Source: JASGKO01 sp049840595
GTDB taxonomy: Bacteria > Verrucomicrobiota > Verrucomicrobiia > Chthoniobacterales > Chthoniobacteraceae
Direction of reading: 5' to 3'
NCBI GenBank assembly: GCA_049840595.1
Contig: JASGKO010000039.1
Location: forward strand, 257,489-321,488
DNA: 64,000 bases
How positions within the stretch are numbered: the stretch's first letter is position 1; each line of letters starts with the position of its first letter. A model generated the notes under the pieces. That model was not told the origin of the DNA, ran no database searches, and worked only from the letters and a program-made list of their open reading frames with translations. Positions 9,259 through 18,294 of this stretch are shown piece after piece. The translations under genes were made by a program, and so were the position numbers.

Positions 9259-11791
9259 ATGGACGATGAAAAGAAATGCCCGGAATGCGGCACGCGGCTC
9301 GAGGACGGAACAGCGGACGGCCTGTGCCCCGCCTGCCTGCTCCAGCGCGGCTTTGCCACGCAGACTTTTGACCGGATGCAGGAGACGAATTTCGTCCCCC
9401 CCACCCCGGAGGAGCTCGCCCCGCTCTTCCCGCAATTGGAGATCATCGAGGCTCCTTGGACGCGGCGGCATGGGCGCGGTTTACAAGGCCCGCCAGCGCG
9501 CGCTTGACCGCATCGTCGCGCTGAAAATTCTCCCGCCCGGCATCAGCGTCGATCCCGCCTTTGCCGAGCGTTTCACCCGTGAAGCCAAAGCCCTCGCCAA
9601 GCTGAACCACCCGAACATCGTCACGCTCTACGAGTTCGGCCAGACCACTTCCTCCTCTCAACTCTCATCTCTCAACCATCAACCTCTTTACCATTTCCTC
9701 ATGGAATACGTGGATGGGGTGAACCTGCGCCAGCTCCTGCAGGCGGGGCGCATGTCCACCCGCGAGGCGCTCGCCATTGTCCCGCAGATTTGCGACGCGC
9801 TGCAGTTCGCGCACGACCAGGGGATCGTTCATCGCGACATCAAGCCGGAGAACATTCTGCTCGACCGGCGGGGACGCGTGAAGGTGGCGGATTTCGGCCT
9901 CGCCAAGCTCATTGCCGGAGAGGTCGAGCCAGCCCGTGCGTCCGGTGGCCTTGGCGCTTCCTTTGAACTCACCGAGGCCGGCAAAATCGTGGGCACCCCC
10001 AGCTACATGGCTCCGGAGCAAACCCAGCAGCCCGAGGCGGTGGATCATCGCGCCGATATCTACGCCCTCGGCGTCGTCTTCTACCAGATGCTCACCGGCG
10101 AGCTCCCCGACCGCCAGCTCGAGCCGCCCTCGAAGAAAGTGCGCCTCGACGTGCGCCTCGACGAGATCGTCCTCCGCGCCCTGGCGCGAAATCCCGACCT
10201 GCGCTACGAGCAGGCCAGCCTTTTGAAGACGCAGGTGGAGACGATTGCCTCGCCGGAGGATGCGGCAAATGGAGCGCCGCCCGAACCAAAGATTTCAGCG
10301 CGCTTTTGCCGGACTGCGATCGTGGGAGCGCTTTGCATCCGCCGCTTTTTCTGATCGCCGTTTTGGCGATGTATTTTTGGGTTAGCCCCGCCGCTCCTCA
10401 TGCCTTTTCCTCCGATCCGCCTCATGCAGGACTCCTTCCCAGTATGCTCGGGATGTTGCTGGCATTTTTGGGAATAGCTTCTCCGTTCGGAACCACGATT
10501 CTGGGCTGGATTGCCATCGCCCGGATTCGCCGCTCTGGCCGGGAAGACTTTACGGGCTGCCGTTGGCTGTATTCGACGCGGTGCTGTTTCCCCTGCTCGC
10601 GCTGGATTTCGGCCTCGCCTGGTTCCTGCACGAGCTTGGCCTCGCCCTGCATCTCTGGACGCAGAACTCCGATCCAGTCTCCAACGCCGTTCTGGCCGTC
10701 AGTTCCATTCTCGCCTGGGGGTTGGTGGATTGGTGGATCGTGCGAATGGTCTGGAACGTGGTCAAGCCGCCTGGCACTTCATCCATCGAGTCTGTTCCCA
10801 AGAGTTTTTGGCGCAGAAATGTCGGCATGATTGCCATCGGTTGCTTGCTGCTGCTCGTTTTGGCTGCGTCCGCCGTCTTTCACCCCGGGGGGACTCCGCG
10901 CCAGGCCGCAGCGGAAAACGCGGCAACGCCTCCGATGCCTGCCCCCAGCGCAACCCCGGTTCCCGACCTCACGACCATGGATGAAAAACCAGTCCTGCGC
11001 TTTCTAGCCTGGCAGGGACGGCCCGGGGAGGAGGGGCAAATGGACATTCGCCATCCGGATGGTTCAAAGGTAACCGATGCCCGGGAGTTGAGGTGGTTAA
11101 AGCAGATTCCGACCGGGAGCTTGGGCGGCGACGATCAGCACGCGCAACCGCCCAGGGTTCTGCATTTTTGGTTTTCTCATCCGTTGTTCAATGCGGCGAG
11201 TCTGAAGGAAATAGCGGTGATTGATCAGCTTGATCCGAATACGACCAAGGTGCTGAATGGTCCTGAAGTTTGCAGCACGGCAACGGAAACCGATGATGGA
11301 CCGCATCTGGGCTGGTTCGCTCTGGCCACGAAGCTTCGGGCGGGTCTTTCGATCTCGAAGCGCGTTACGGTGCAACTCCGCTACACGGCGGGCCCTTTGG
11401 AGCATCCGCGGGAAATGGTGGTCAACCCCCACGCCCGGAGCAGCATGAGTCTGGAGGGCGGTGCCGATTTCAGCGTGATTGGGCAAACGATAGACAACCA
11501 GGCTTTCGCGGTGCTTACCGTTCCGGCCGCTGCCGCCCGGACGCGGCAATTTTCAGTCGAGGCTGTGACCAACGATGGGCGGCAATTGATCTGTGGCCCG
11601 AGCATTAGTGGAATTGGGGATGGTAATCTTAACCGAGGAGTTCAGACTCCAGTACGCCACTCTCGAACGTCAAAAAATTCATCGCGGGCTCGCGACCGAT
11701 CAAAACCATGGAGTGGAGGGAGGTCGTGCTCCCAGGTTCGACAAGTGGAGCGCCCATCATGGATACGAAGAAAAATGGCTCGACCCCGTAA
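9259..11791 (+). CDS. Zinc-ribbon Ser/Thr protein kinase with membrane and C-terminal extracytoplasmic region, frameshifted
   Basis: MDDEKKCPECGTRLEDG and CPACLLQRGF form an N-terminal zinc ribbon (two CxxC pairs). After an extra G near 9453 the kinase domain follows: LGRRGMG-type P-loop (GGMGAVYKARQ), VALKIL lysine, HRDIKPENILL catalytic loop, DFGLAK and APEQ. Shifts near 10325 and 10555 lead into two or three membrane helices (LALDFGLAWFLHELGLAL, AVLAVSSILAWGLVDWW) and a soluble tail. Two more shifts near 11630-11655 give a final LSNVKKFIAGSRPIKTMEW and a TAA at 11791. All kinase motifs are intact. It is probably a transmembrane signalling kinase acting with the FHA and sigma genes downstream. 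Confidence 0.82.
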
Positions 11792-11840
11792 CATTTTCCC
11801 CGCCGCCCCGTTTAATTGAAAAGAGAGGAGCCATTTTAGC

Positions 11841-12170
11841 ATGCCATTTTTATACTCGATCAATCCCAATGGGTTGGCGATTTCGCGGTGTCCGCTGCGG
11901 GGCGGCATGCTGGTCGTGGGGCGGAGTGAGACGGCGGATGTCGCGGTGCCGGAGGATACCTTTCTGTCTCATCGGCATTTCGCGGTGGTGCCGACTGACG
12001 ACGGAGTTTTGTTGCGTGATCTCGGCTCGACGAATGGAACTTGGGTCAACGACCGGCGGGTGAGCGAGCACCGGCTGTCCTCACGGGATCGTATTCGCGC
12101 GGGACATTCCTATTTTGCGCTGGAGCAGGGGCTGGCGACGATGATCGCGGAGCTGGAGAAGGTGAGGTAA
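11841..12170 (+). CDS. FHA domain protein
   Basis: This 109-residue protein is a single forkhead-associated domain. VVGRSETADVAVPED carries the conserved GRS, LSHRHFAVV the Ser-His that contacts phosphothreonine, and LGSTNGTWVN the conserved STNGT loop. FHA domains read phosphothreonine, so it is a natural reader for the kinases on both sides. Its stop codon overlaps the start of the sigma factor gene (TAATG), which implies translational coupling. The upstream kinase ends 50 bases earlier, so the three are probably one transcript. Confidence 0.92.
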   Translation: MPFLYSINPNGLAISRCPLRGGMLVVGRSETADVAVPEDTFLSHRHFAVVPTDDGVLLRDLGSTNGTWVNDRRVSEHRLSSRDRIRAGHSYFALEQGLATMIAELEKVR

Positions 12171-12896
12171 TGACGGAGCATCGGGAGGACGAGCTGTTTG
12201 TCACGACGCGCTGGACGATGATCCGCCGGGCGCGCGGGACGGATCCGACCACGGCGCGGAAGGCGCTGGAGGAACTGTGCCAGACCTACTGGTATCCGCT
12301 CTACGCCTACACCCGGCGCTGCGGCTATGCGCCGCCCGATGCGGATGATGCGACGCAGGGCTTCTTTGCCCGGCTGTTGCGGCTGGATTCGCTGGGGCGG
12401 GTGAGTGGCGAGCAGGGAAAATTCCGCGCGTTCCTCCTTGTGTCGCTGAAGCATTTTCTGGCGGATGAGCGCGATTTCGCCTCCGCCGCGAAGCGGGATG
12501 CGCGGGTGACTTTTTCCCTCAACTCCACCGAGGCCGAGGAACGCTACCGCGCCGTGCCGGCCGATGGGCTTTCTCCCGACGAGGCGTTTGAACGCCAGTG
12601 GGCGGTGACGCTGCTGGAAACGGTGATGCGCCGCCTGGCGGGTGAGTACTGAAGAGGCCGGACGCGGTCCATCGTTTGGCGAATTGCGCTTTGCCATCGC
12701 GGGAGAGAAGAGTGCCACCCCGTACCGCGAGCTGGCGGAGAAACTGGGGATGAGCGAGGAGGCGGTGCGGGTGGCGATTCACCGGCTGCGCCAGCGGTAT
12801 CGGGTGACGCTGCGGGACGAGCTGCGGCAAACGGTATCGAATGAGGAGGAAGTGGAGGAGGAATTGAAATATCTGCGGCGGATTCTTTCCCGATAA
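12170..12896 (+). CDS. ECF-type RNA polymerase sigma factor, frameshifted
   Basis: From the overlapping ATG at 12170 the protein opens MTEHREDELFVTTRWTMI, a start typical of a verrucomicrobial/planctomycetal ECF-like group. Region 2 follows (ALEELCQTYWYPLYAYTRR and DADDATQGFFARLL). One extra T near 12650 makes an early stop; in the next frame the region 4 helix-turn-helix continues as YRELAEKLGMSEEAVRVAIH with RLRQRYR. About 241 residues when joined. No anti-sigma factor gene is adjacent; the FHA protein and kinases suggest control by phosphorylation, which is inference. Confidence 0.85.
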
Positions 12897-12962
12897 TCTT
12901 TCCCGATCGCACCGTGGAGGTGTAACATCCGGCGCAGGCTGCCTCTGTTTGGGGTAGAGACC

Positions 12963-15900
12963 ATGAGCACCACCCAATTCTGCCCGACCTGCCGCAAGCC
13001 TTTGCCCCCCGATGCCCCGATGGGCATTTGCCCCGAGTGCCTTTTCAGCGCCGGCCTTGGCACCATCACCAATGAAGCGGCGCTCGATAAGCGGCGCAGC
13101 TTCCAGCCCCCCACGCCGGAGGAGCTCGCGCCGCGGTTTCCGCAACTGGAGATTCTGGAGCTGCTGGGGCGTGGCGGTATGGGCGCCGTTTACAAAGCTC
13201 GCCAAATCCGGCTCGATCGCCTGGTCGCCTTGAAAATCCTCCCGTCGGGCATCGGCGAAGAGACCGCTTTCGCCGAGCGCTTCGAGCGCGAAGCCAAAGC
13301 CCTCGCCAAGCTCCAGCACCCCCACATTGTCACGCTCTACGAGTTCGGGCAGGCGCAAGCCGCCGCTGAGATTAACTCGCCGCCTCTCTACTACTTTCTC
13401 ATGGAGTACGTGGATGGCGTCACCCTGCGCCATCTGTTGCAGACCCGGCGCATGTCTGCTCCCGAGGCGCTCGCGATTGTGCCGCAGATTTGCGAGGCCC
13501 TGCAATTCGCGCATGACCGGGGAATCGTCCACCGCGACATCAAGCCGGAAAACATTTTGTTAAACAAAGCGGGACAGGTGAAGATCGCCGATTTCGGGGT
13601 GGCGAAGATTGTGGCGACGGAAATTGGCGAAGCCCCGGCCACCACCGTCGCGGCAGAAGCGAATGCGGCGGAGTTGACCGAAATCGGCAAGACCATTGGC
13701 ACGCCAAACTACATGGCCCCCGAGCAAATCGCCCATCCGGGCACGGTGGACCACCGGGCGGACATCTACGCCCTTGGCGTCGTCTTTTACCAGATGCTCA
13801 CCGGCGAGCTGCCCGGCCAGCGCATCGAGCCACCGTCAAGAAAAGTTCACGTTGACGTGCGGCTCGACGAAATCGTGCTCCGTGCTTTGGAAAAAGAGCC
13901 CGAGCTGCGCTATCAGCAGGCGAGTCTTTTGAAGACGCAGGTGGAGACGGTCCTGGCCAGTGGCAGTAAGGTGGACACTCCCCCGGCTTCCGTTGTCTGG
14001 CGGGGCTATCGCTCGAAGGCGACGCTTTTCGGTCTGCCGCTGCTGCATGTGACGACGGGCATGGATCCCGAGACCGGTCGTGCCCAGGTGGCGAAGGGGA
14101 TTATCGCGATCGGTGGGGTCGCCCAGGGCGTTTTTGCCTTTGGCGGGCTGGCGACCGGCGTCTTTTCTTTTGGTGGAGTTTCGGTGGGTCTTTTCGCTTA
14201 TGGCGGACTTGCGGGTGGGTTGTTGGCCTTTGGTGGGCTGGCGGTGGCGGTTCTGGTCGCCCTCGGTGGCGGCGCCGTAGCACCGGTGGCGTTGGGCGGT
14301 GGTGCTGTGGGGCTCTATGCTTTTGGTGGCCAGGGCTATGGACAACATGTGCTGGACTCGATGACCAACGATCCGGTGGCGCGCCATTTCTTCATGCCCT
14401 GGGCGGAGCCACTGATGAACAACATGGTGTGGATCAACATGCTTTGCCTGCTCGTGATGATGAGCATCGTAATGATCGTGCCCGCCGGATTACGCCGCCG
14501 GATGACGCGCAACCCGGCGCAGGGCGGGGAAGCGATTCTACCTGCGATGGAAAGCTGGCTGGGCCTGATGGATCGCGGGGATTACGCGGGAAGCTGGGAG
14601 ACGGCGGCCCCGGTCTTTCAGCAGGTGATGGCGCGCGAGGAGTGGATCGGCAAAGGGCAGCAAATCCGCCGTCCGCTGGGCGAAGTGATCTCGCGTGAAT
14701 TGAGGGCGGGAAAATTGCTCTTTTTTGGGATGCGCTATGAGGCGAAATATAGGGCTGCTTTCGAGGGCTTGCCTGCGGCGACGGAAACCGTCGTTTTCGG
14801 GAAGCAGAAAAGTGGAGAGTGGCTTGCCCTGGGGTATCTGATTCGGCCCGCGGGTTACGCGTTCAAGCAACGAATGAAGAAGCTTTTCTTCATTCAACTC
14901 CCGTTGACCTTTGCCCTGGTCCTACTCGTGCGGACCTTTGTAGTGCAACCGTTCGTTGTGCCAACCAATGCCGCGGCACCGGAACTCCCACGCGGCAGTC
15001 GGTTTCTGGTCTGGAAACTCATGCAGCACTTTGCGCCGGGCGACCTGATTGCTTACTGGCACGAGGGCCTCGTTTATGTGGGGCGGGTGATCCATGGCAC
15101 GAACGAAGCGCTGATCGTCAGTCGCAATGGGGAATCGAATGCGACGGTGTTGCGAACGGAGGTAGTGGGCAAAGTGGTCACCATTTATTGGCGCGGAACC
15201 GAGGAGGGTTCCACGCAGGCACAGAATGCTCCGATCGTGAACGCGCCTGTTGGCTCCGATGTAGCCCGGCTTGAGTCCACGGTCTGGTTCGCCGAGGTGG
15301 CCGCCTCTTTTGCCGCCACTCCGGAGAACCTGAAACCGGAAGTGCTCGCGAAGATGAAGGATGTCACGCTGCTTAGCGCTCCGCGTGTCCTCACGAGAAG
15401 CGGACAGCAAGCGGAGATCGACGTCGCTTCGGCTGCACCGCAAACCACGCCGCTCGGACCGCTCTCCCCCGGCATTCACGTGGCCCTGTTGCCGACCTTG
15501 GATGGAGATCACGTGCAATACTGGCTGCGCGCCGCGGTCTCGCAATCGCCGGGCCAGACCGATGGCACCCTGCGGACCCAGGAACTCACGACCTCGGGTA
15601 AAGTCGCGTTAGATCAGACCACGGCTTTCGATCTCGGCGTCACGGAGACCGGGCGCAAGTTGGTGGGAGCTATTCGCTTTGAGCAGGTGGACGCTTCAGG
15701 AAACGCGATCCATCCGCTGCCGGTAAAGACGGTTAGTGCGGTCCCGACTCCCGATGATCAAACGTCTGCCCTTGCCGCCACTAACGCCTGGTTGGGACTG
15801 ATGGATAACGGCAAATATGCGGAGAGCTGGGAGGCGGCGGCGGAGAGTTTTCGGAATGCGGAAGCCAAGGATGATTGGATCGCGACTTCAAAACAGGTGC

Positions 15901-16484
15901 GCGATCCGCTGGGGAAGGTGCTTTCGCGAAAGCAGACTTCCGTCAAGCTGTCGAAGACGCTGGAAGGCATGCCTGATGGGAAATACTGCGTCGTGCAATT
16001 TGACACTGCTTTTGAAAAGGCGGCGGCGACGCAGGAGACCGTGAGCTTTGCGTCGGAGAAAGACGGCCAGTGGCGGGCGATTGGTTATTTCATCAAGCCC
16101 AAGGAAGGCGCGGAATCGCATGTGAACCAGCAATGGGAAACAGACGCCGCCAAGGCTGCGCTCGCGTGGTTGGCGAAAGCGGATGCCGGAGCCTATGCGC
16201 AGACCTATCGCGATGCCTCTGCGGATTTTCAGAAGGCGTTGACTGGCGAACAATGGGTGGCGGCGATGAACCAAGTCCGCAAGCCGTTGGGTGAACTGAA
16301 GAAACGCGCGGTGAAATCTTCGCAATCCATGACGACACTGCCCGGGATGCCCGATGGGCAGTACGTGGAACTGCAATACGATGTAACCTACGCCAGCAAG
16401 GAATCGGCGGTGGAGACGGTAGTAATCCAGCTGAGAGCGACGGAAGCTGGAAGGTGGGCGGGTATTTTATCCGGTGAGGCATAG
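12963..16484 (+). CDS. Mosaic Ser/Thr protein kinase with glycine-decapeptide array, DUF4019-like repeats and signal-peptidase-like domain
   Basis: An intact 1173-residue protein. Residues 5-30 are a zinc ribbon; 63-330 a kinase with GGMGAVYKA, Lys91, HRDIKPEN (190-197), DFG and APE. Residues 381-456 repeat GGxAxGxFAF about seven times, followed by a hydrophobic helix (492-508). DUF4019-like units lie at about 527-630, 930-1040 and 1065-1170 (WLGLMDxGxYAxSWE, then PLGxVxSR). Between the first two, a helix and VVQPFVVP...RGSRFLVWKL...PGDLIAYWHEG look like a type I signal peptidase fold, but the SGSM Ser and catalytic Lys are not visible. A LLSAPRVLTRSGQQAEI segment resembles secretins. The output is unknown. 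Confidence 0.88.
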   Translation: MSTTQFCPTCRKPLPPDAPMGICPECLFSAGLGTITNEAALDKRRSFQPPTPEELAPRFPQLEILELLGRGGMGAVYKARQIRLDRLVALKILPSGIGEETAFAERFEREAKALAKLQHPHIVTLYEFGQAQAAAEINSPPLYYFLMEYVDGVTLRHLLQTRRMSAPEALAIVPQICEALQFAHDRGIVHRDIKPENILLNKAGQVKIADFGVAKIVATEIGEAPATTVAAEANAAELTEIGKTIGTPNYMAPEQIAHPGTVDHRADIYALGVVFYQMLTGELPGQRIEPPSRKVHVDVRLDEIVLRALEKEPELRYQQASLLKTQVETVLASGSKVDTPPASVVWRGYRSKATLFGLPLLHVTTGMDPETGRAQVAKGIIAIGGVAQGVFAFGGLATGVFSFGGVSVGLFAYGGLAGGLLAFGGLAVAVLVALGGGAVAPVALGGGAVGLYAFGGQGYGQHVLDSMTNDPVARHFFMPWAEPLMNNMVWINMLCLLVMMSIVMIVPAGLRRRMTRNPAQGGEAILPAMESWLGLMDRGDYAGSWETAAPVFQQVMAREEWIGKGQQIRRPLGEVISRELRAGKLLFFGMRYEAKYRAAFEGLPAATETVVFGKQKSGEWLALGYLIRPAGYAFKQRMKKLFFIQLPLTFALVLLVRTFVVQPFVVPTNAAAPELPRGSRFLVWKLMQHFAPGDLIAYWHEGLVYVGRVIHGTNEALIVSRNGESNATVLRTEVVGKVVTIYWRGTEEGSTQAQNAPIVNAPVGSDVARLESTVWFAEVAASFAATPENLKPEVLAKMKDVTLLSAPRVLTRSGQQAEIDVASAAPQTTPLGPLSPGIHVALLPTLDGDHVQYWLRAAVSQSPGQTDGTLRTQELTTSGKVALDQTTAFDLGVTETGRKLVGAIRFEQVDASGNAIHPLPVKTVSAVPTPDDQTSALAATNAWLGLMDNGKYAESWEAAAESFRNAEAKDDWIATSKQVRDPLGKVLSRKQTSVKLSKTLEGMPDGKYCVVQFDTAFEKAAATQETVSFASEKDGQWRAIGYFIKPKEGAESHVNQQWETDAAKAALAWLAKADAGAYAQTYRDASADFQKALTGEQWVAAMNQVRKPLGELKKRAVKSSQSMTTLPGMPDGQYVELQYDVTYASKESAVETVVIQLRATEAGRWAGILSGEA

Positions 16485-16504
16485 GTCCTATACGACCCAC
16501 AAAA

Positions 16505-16534
16505 AAATCGCGCCCGGTTGCCCGGACGCGATTT
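16505..16534. terminator. Bidirectional intrinsic terminator
   Basis: AAATCGCG pairs with CGCGATTT, extended by CCGG/CCGG around a short loop, between the converging kinase and kdgK genes. The A-run on the left serves as a T-tract for minus-strand transcription, so it can end the uronate operon. Confidence 0.8.
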
Positions 16535-16562
16535 CCAATCTCAAAACTGAAGCAACTCGCGC

Positions 16563-17579
16563 TTAGCGCTGCACGCGGCCGCTGCCGTCGCCGCCGGCGA
16601 GGGCTTCAACTTCCGCGAGCGTCACCCGGTTGTAGTCGCCCGGGATGGTGTGCTTGAGCGCGCTGGCCGCCACGGCGAAGTTGATCGCCTTCTCCGCCTC
16701 GTAGCCCTTGATCAGGGCGTAGATGAGGCCACCGCCGAAGCTGTCGCCACCGCCCACGCGGTCCACGATCGTGATGTCGTATTTCTTGGAGAAGTAGGCC
16801 TGGCCGTTCTCGAAGAGCATCGCGCTCCAGCCGTTGCGGCTGGCGCTGTGCGATTCGCGCAGCGTGATCGCGACCTGCTTGAAGCCGAAGCGCTCGGTGA
16901 GCTTCTTCGCAACTTCGATATACTGGTCGTGTTCGATGTGACCGCTGGTCACTTCCGCGCCCTTGATGTTGAAGACGCTCTCGGCGTCTTCTTCATTGGC
17001 GATGCACACGTCCACGTATTGCATGAGGTTCGCCATCACCTGGCCGGCCTTCTCGCGGGTCCAGAGCTTCTTGCGGTAGTTCAGGTCGGTGCTGATGGTG
17101 ATGCCGAGCTTCTTGGCAGCTTTGCACGCTTCTTCACACACGGCAGCAGCGCTGTCGGAGAGAGCGGGCGTGATGCCGGTCCAGTGGAACCACTTCGCAC
17201 CGGCGAAGACGGCTTCCCAATTCACCTCGCCGGGCTTGATCTCGGCGATGGCGCTGTGGGCGCGGTCGTAGGTGACCTTCGAGGCGCGCTGGCTGGCGCC
17301 GCTCTCGAGGAAGTAGATGCCGATGCGGTCGCCGCCACGCACGATCTTCGTCGTATCGACGCCGAGGCCGCGCAGTTCGTTGATCGCGCGCTGGCCCATG
17401 TCGTTCTTGGGCAGGCGGGTGACGAAGGTGGCGCTCAAGCCGTAGTTGACGGCCGAGACAGCGACGTTCGCTTCGCCGCCGCCGTAGGTGAGTTCGAGGT
17501 GCGTGGCCTGCTCGTAGCGGGTGAATCCCGGGGTGGCGAGGCGCAGCATGATTTCGCCAAAAGTGACGAGGTCTGACAT
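16563..17579 (-). CDS. kdgK: 2-dehydro-3-deoxygluconokinase (KDG kinase)
   Basis: A 338-residue PfkB/ribokinase-family sugar kinase. MSDLVTFGEIMLRL and LTYGGGEANVAVSAVNYG are the N-terminal substrate-binding region. STDLNYRKKLW follows in the middle and DRVGGGDSFGGGLIYAL carries the catalytic Asp and anion hole of the family. It phosphorylates 2-keto-3-deoxygluconate to KDPG. The next gene upstream encodes KDPG aldolase, 40 bases away, which makes the assignment firm. It is the last gene of a six-gene minus-strand uronate operon. Confidence 0.93.
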   Translation of the reverse strand: MSDLVTFGEIMLRLATPGFTRYEQATHLELTYGGGEANVAVSAVNYGLSATFVTRLPKNDMGQRAINELRGLGVDTTKIVRGGDRIGIYFLESGASQRASKVTYDRAHSAIAEIKPGEVNWEAVFAGAKWFHWTGITPALSDSAAAVCEEACKAAKKLGITISTDLNYRKKLWTREKAGQVMANLMQYVDVCIANEEDAESVFNIKGAEVTSGHIEHDQYIEVAKKLTERFGFKQVAITLRESHSASRNGWSAMLFENGQAYFSKKYDITIVDRVGGGDSFGGGLIYALIKGYEAEKAINFAVAASALKHTIPGDYNRVTLAEVEALAGGDGSGRVQR

Positions 17580-17619
17580 GATTAGTTTAGTCTTTGGTTT
17601 GGGTTAATCGGGGTGTTCT

Positions 17620-18270
17620 TTACTTCGCGGCGCGCGCTTTCTTGATCGCTTCGACGAAAGCGGCAGCGGTCTCGGTGAGCTTCTTCCAGTCCTTGTTCTT
17701 CACGACGTCCTTGCTCACGAGGCTGGAGCCGGCGGCGAGGGCCACGCAGCCCGCGTTGATGAAGCTGGCGGCCGTCTCGGTGGTGACGCCCCCCGTGGGG
17801 ATGACGTTCAGCATCGGCAGCGGGGCGAGCAGGTTCTTGATGTAGGTTGGCCCGAGCTGGTTGGCGGGGAAGATCTTCGTGAAATCAGCCCCGGCCTGGT
17901 GACCGGCGAGCGCCTCGGTTGGCGTATAGGCGCCGCTGGCGACGGCCTTGCCGTAGCGGTTGCACATCTCGATTACGTCCGGCGCGAAGACCGGCGTAAC
18001 CACGAATTCCGCTCCGGCGAGGATCGCGAGGCGCGCGGTCTCCGCGTCGAGCACGGTGCCCACGCCCATCAGCGCCTTGCTGCCGAATTTCTTCGACACT
18101 TCACTGATCACGCCGATCGCGTTCGGCGTCGTCATGGTGATTTCGAGGCCGGTGACGCCGCCTTCGATCAGCGCGGTGGAGATGTCCACCAGTTGCTCCG
18201 ACGAATCCACGCGGATCACGGCAACAATGCCGGGATCGAGGATGCGGTCAATGATTTGGGATTTCTTCAT
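17620..18270 (-). CDS. eda: KDPG aldolase (2-dehydro-3-deoxyphosphogluconate aldolase)
   Basis: A 216-residue class I aldolase of the KDPG/KHG family that cleaves 2-keto-3-deoxy-6-phosphogluconate to pyruvate and glyceraldehyde-3-phosphate. Visible motifs are GIVAVIRVD, GGVTGLEITMTT with the catalytic Glu, GVGTVLD, and ADFTKIFPANQLGP, whose Lys forms the Schiff base. IPTGGVTTE is the phosphate-binding loop. It is placed between the Gfo/Idh oxidoreductase (24-base gap) and kdgK (40-base gap). Confidence 0.94.
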   Translation of the reverse strand: MKKSQIIDRILDPGIVAVIRVDSSEQLVDISTALIEGGVTGLEITMTTPNAIGVISEVSKKFGSKALMGVGTVLDAETARLAILAGAEFVVTPVFAPDVIEMCNRYGKAVASGAYTPTEALAGHQAGADFTKIFPANQLGPTYIKNLLAPLPMLNVIPTGGVTTETAASFINAGCVALAAGSSLVSKDVVKNKDWKKLTETAAAFVEAIKKARAAK

Positions 18271-18294
18271 GGATGTGAGAATGAGAATGTGGGA

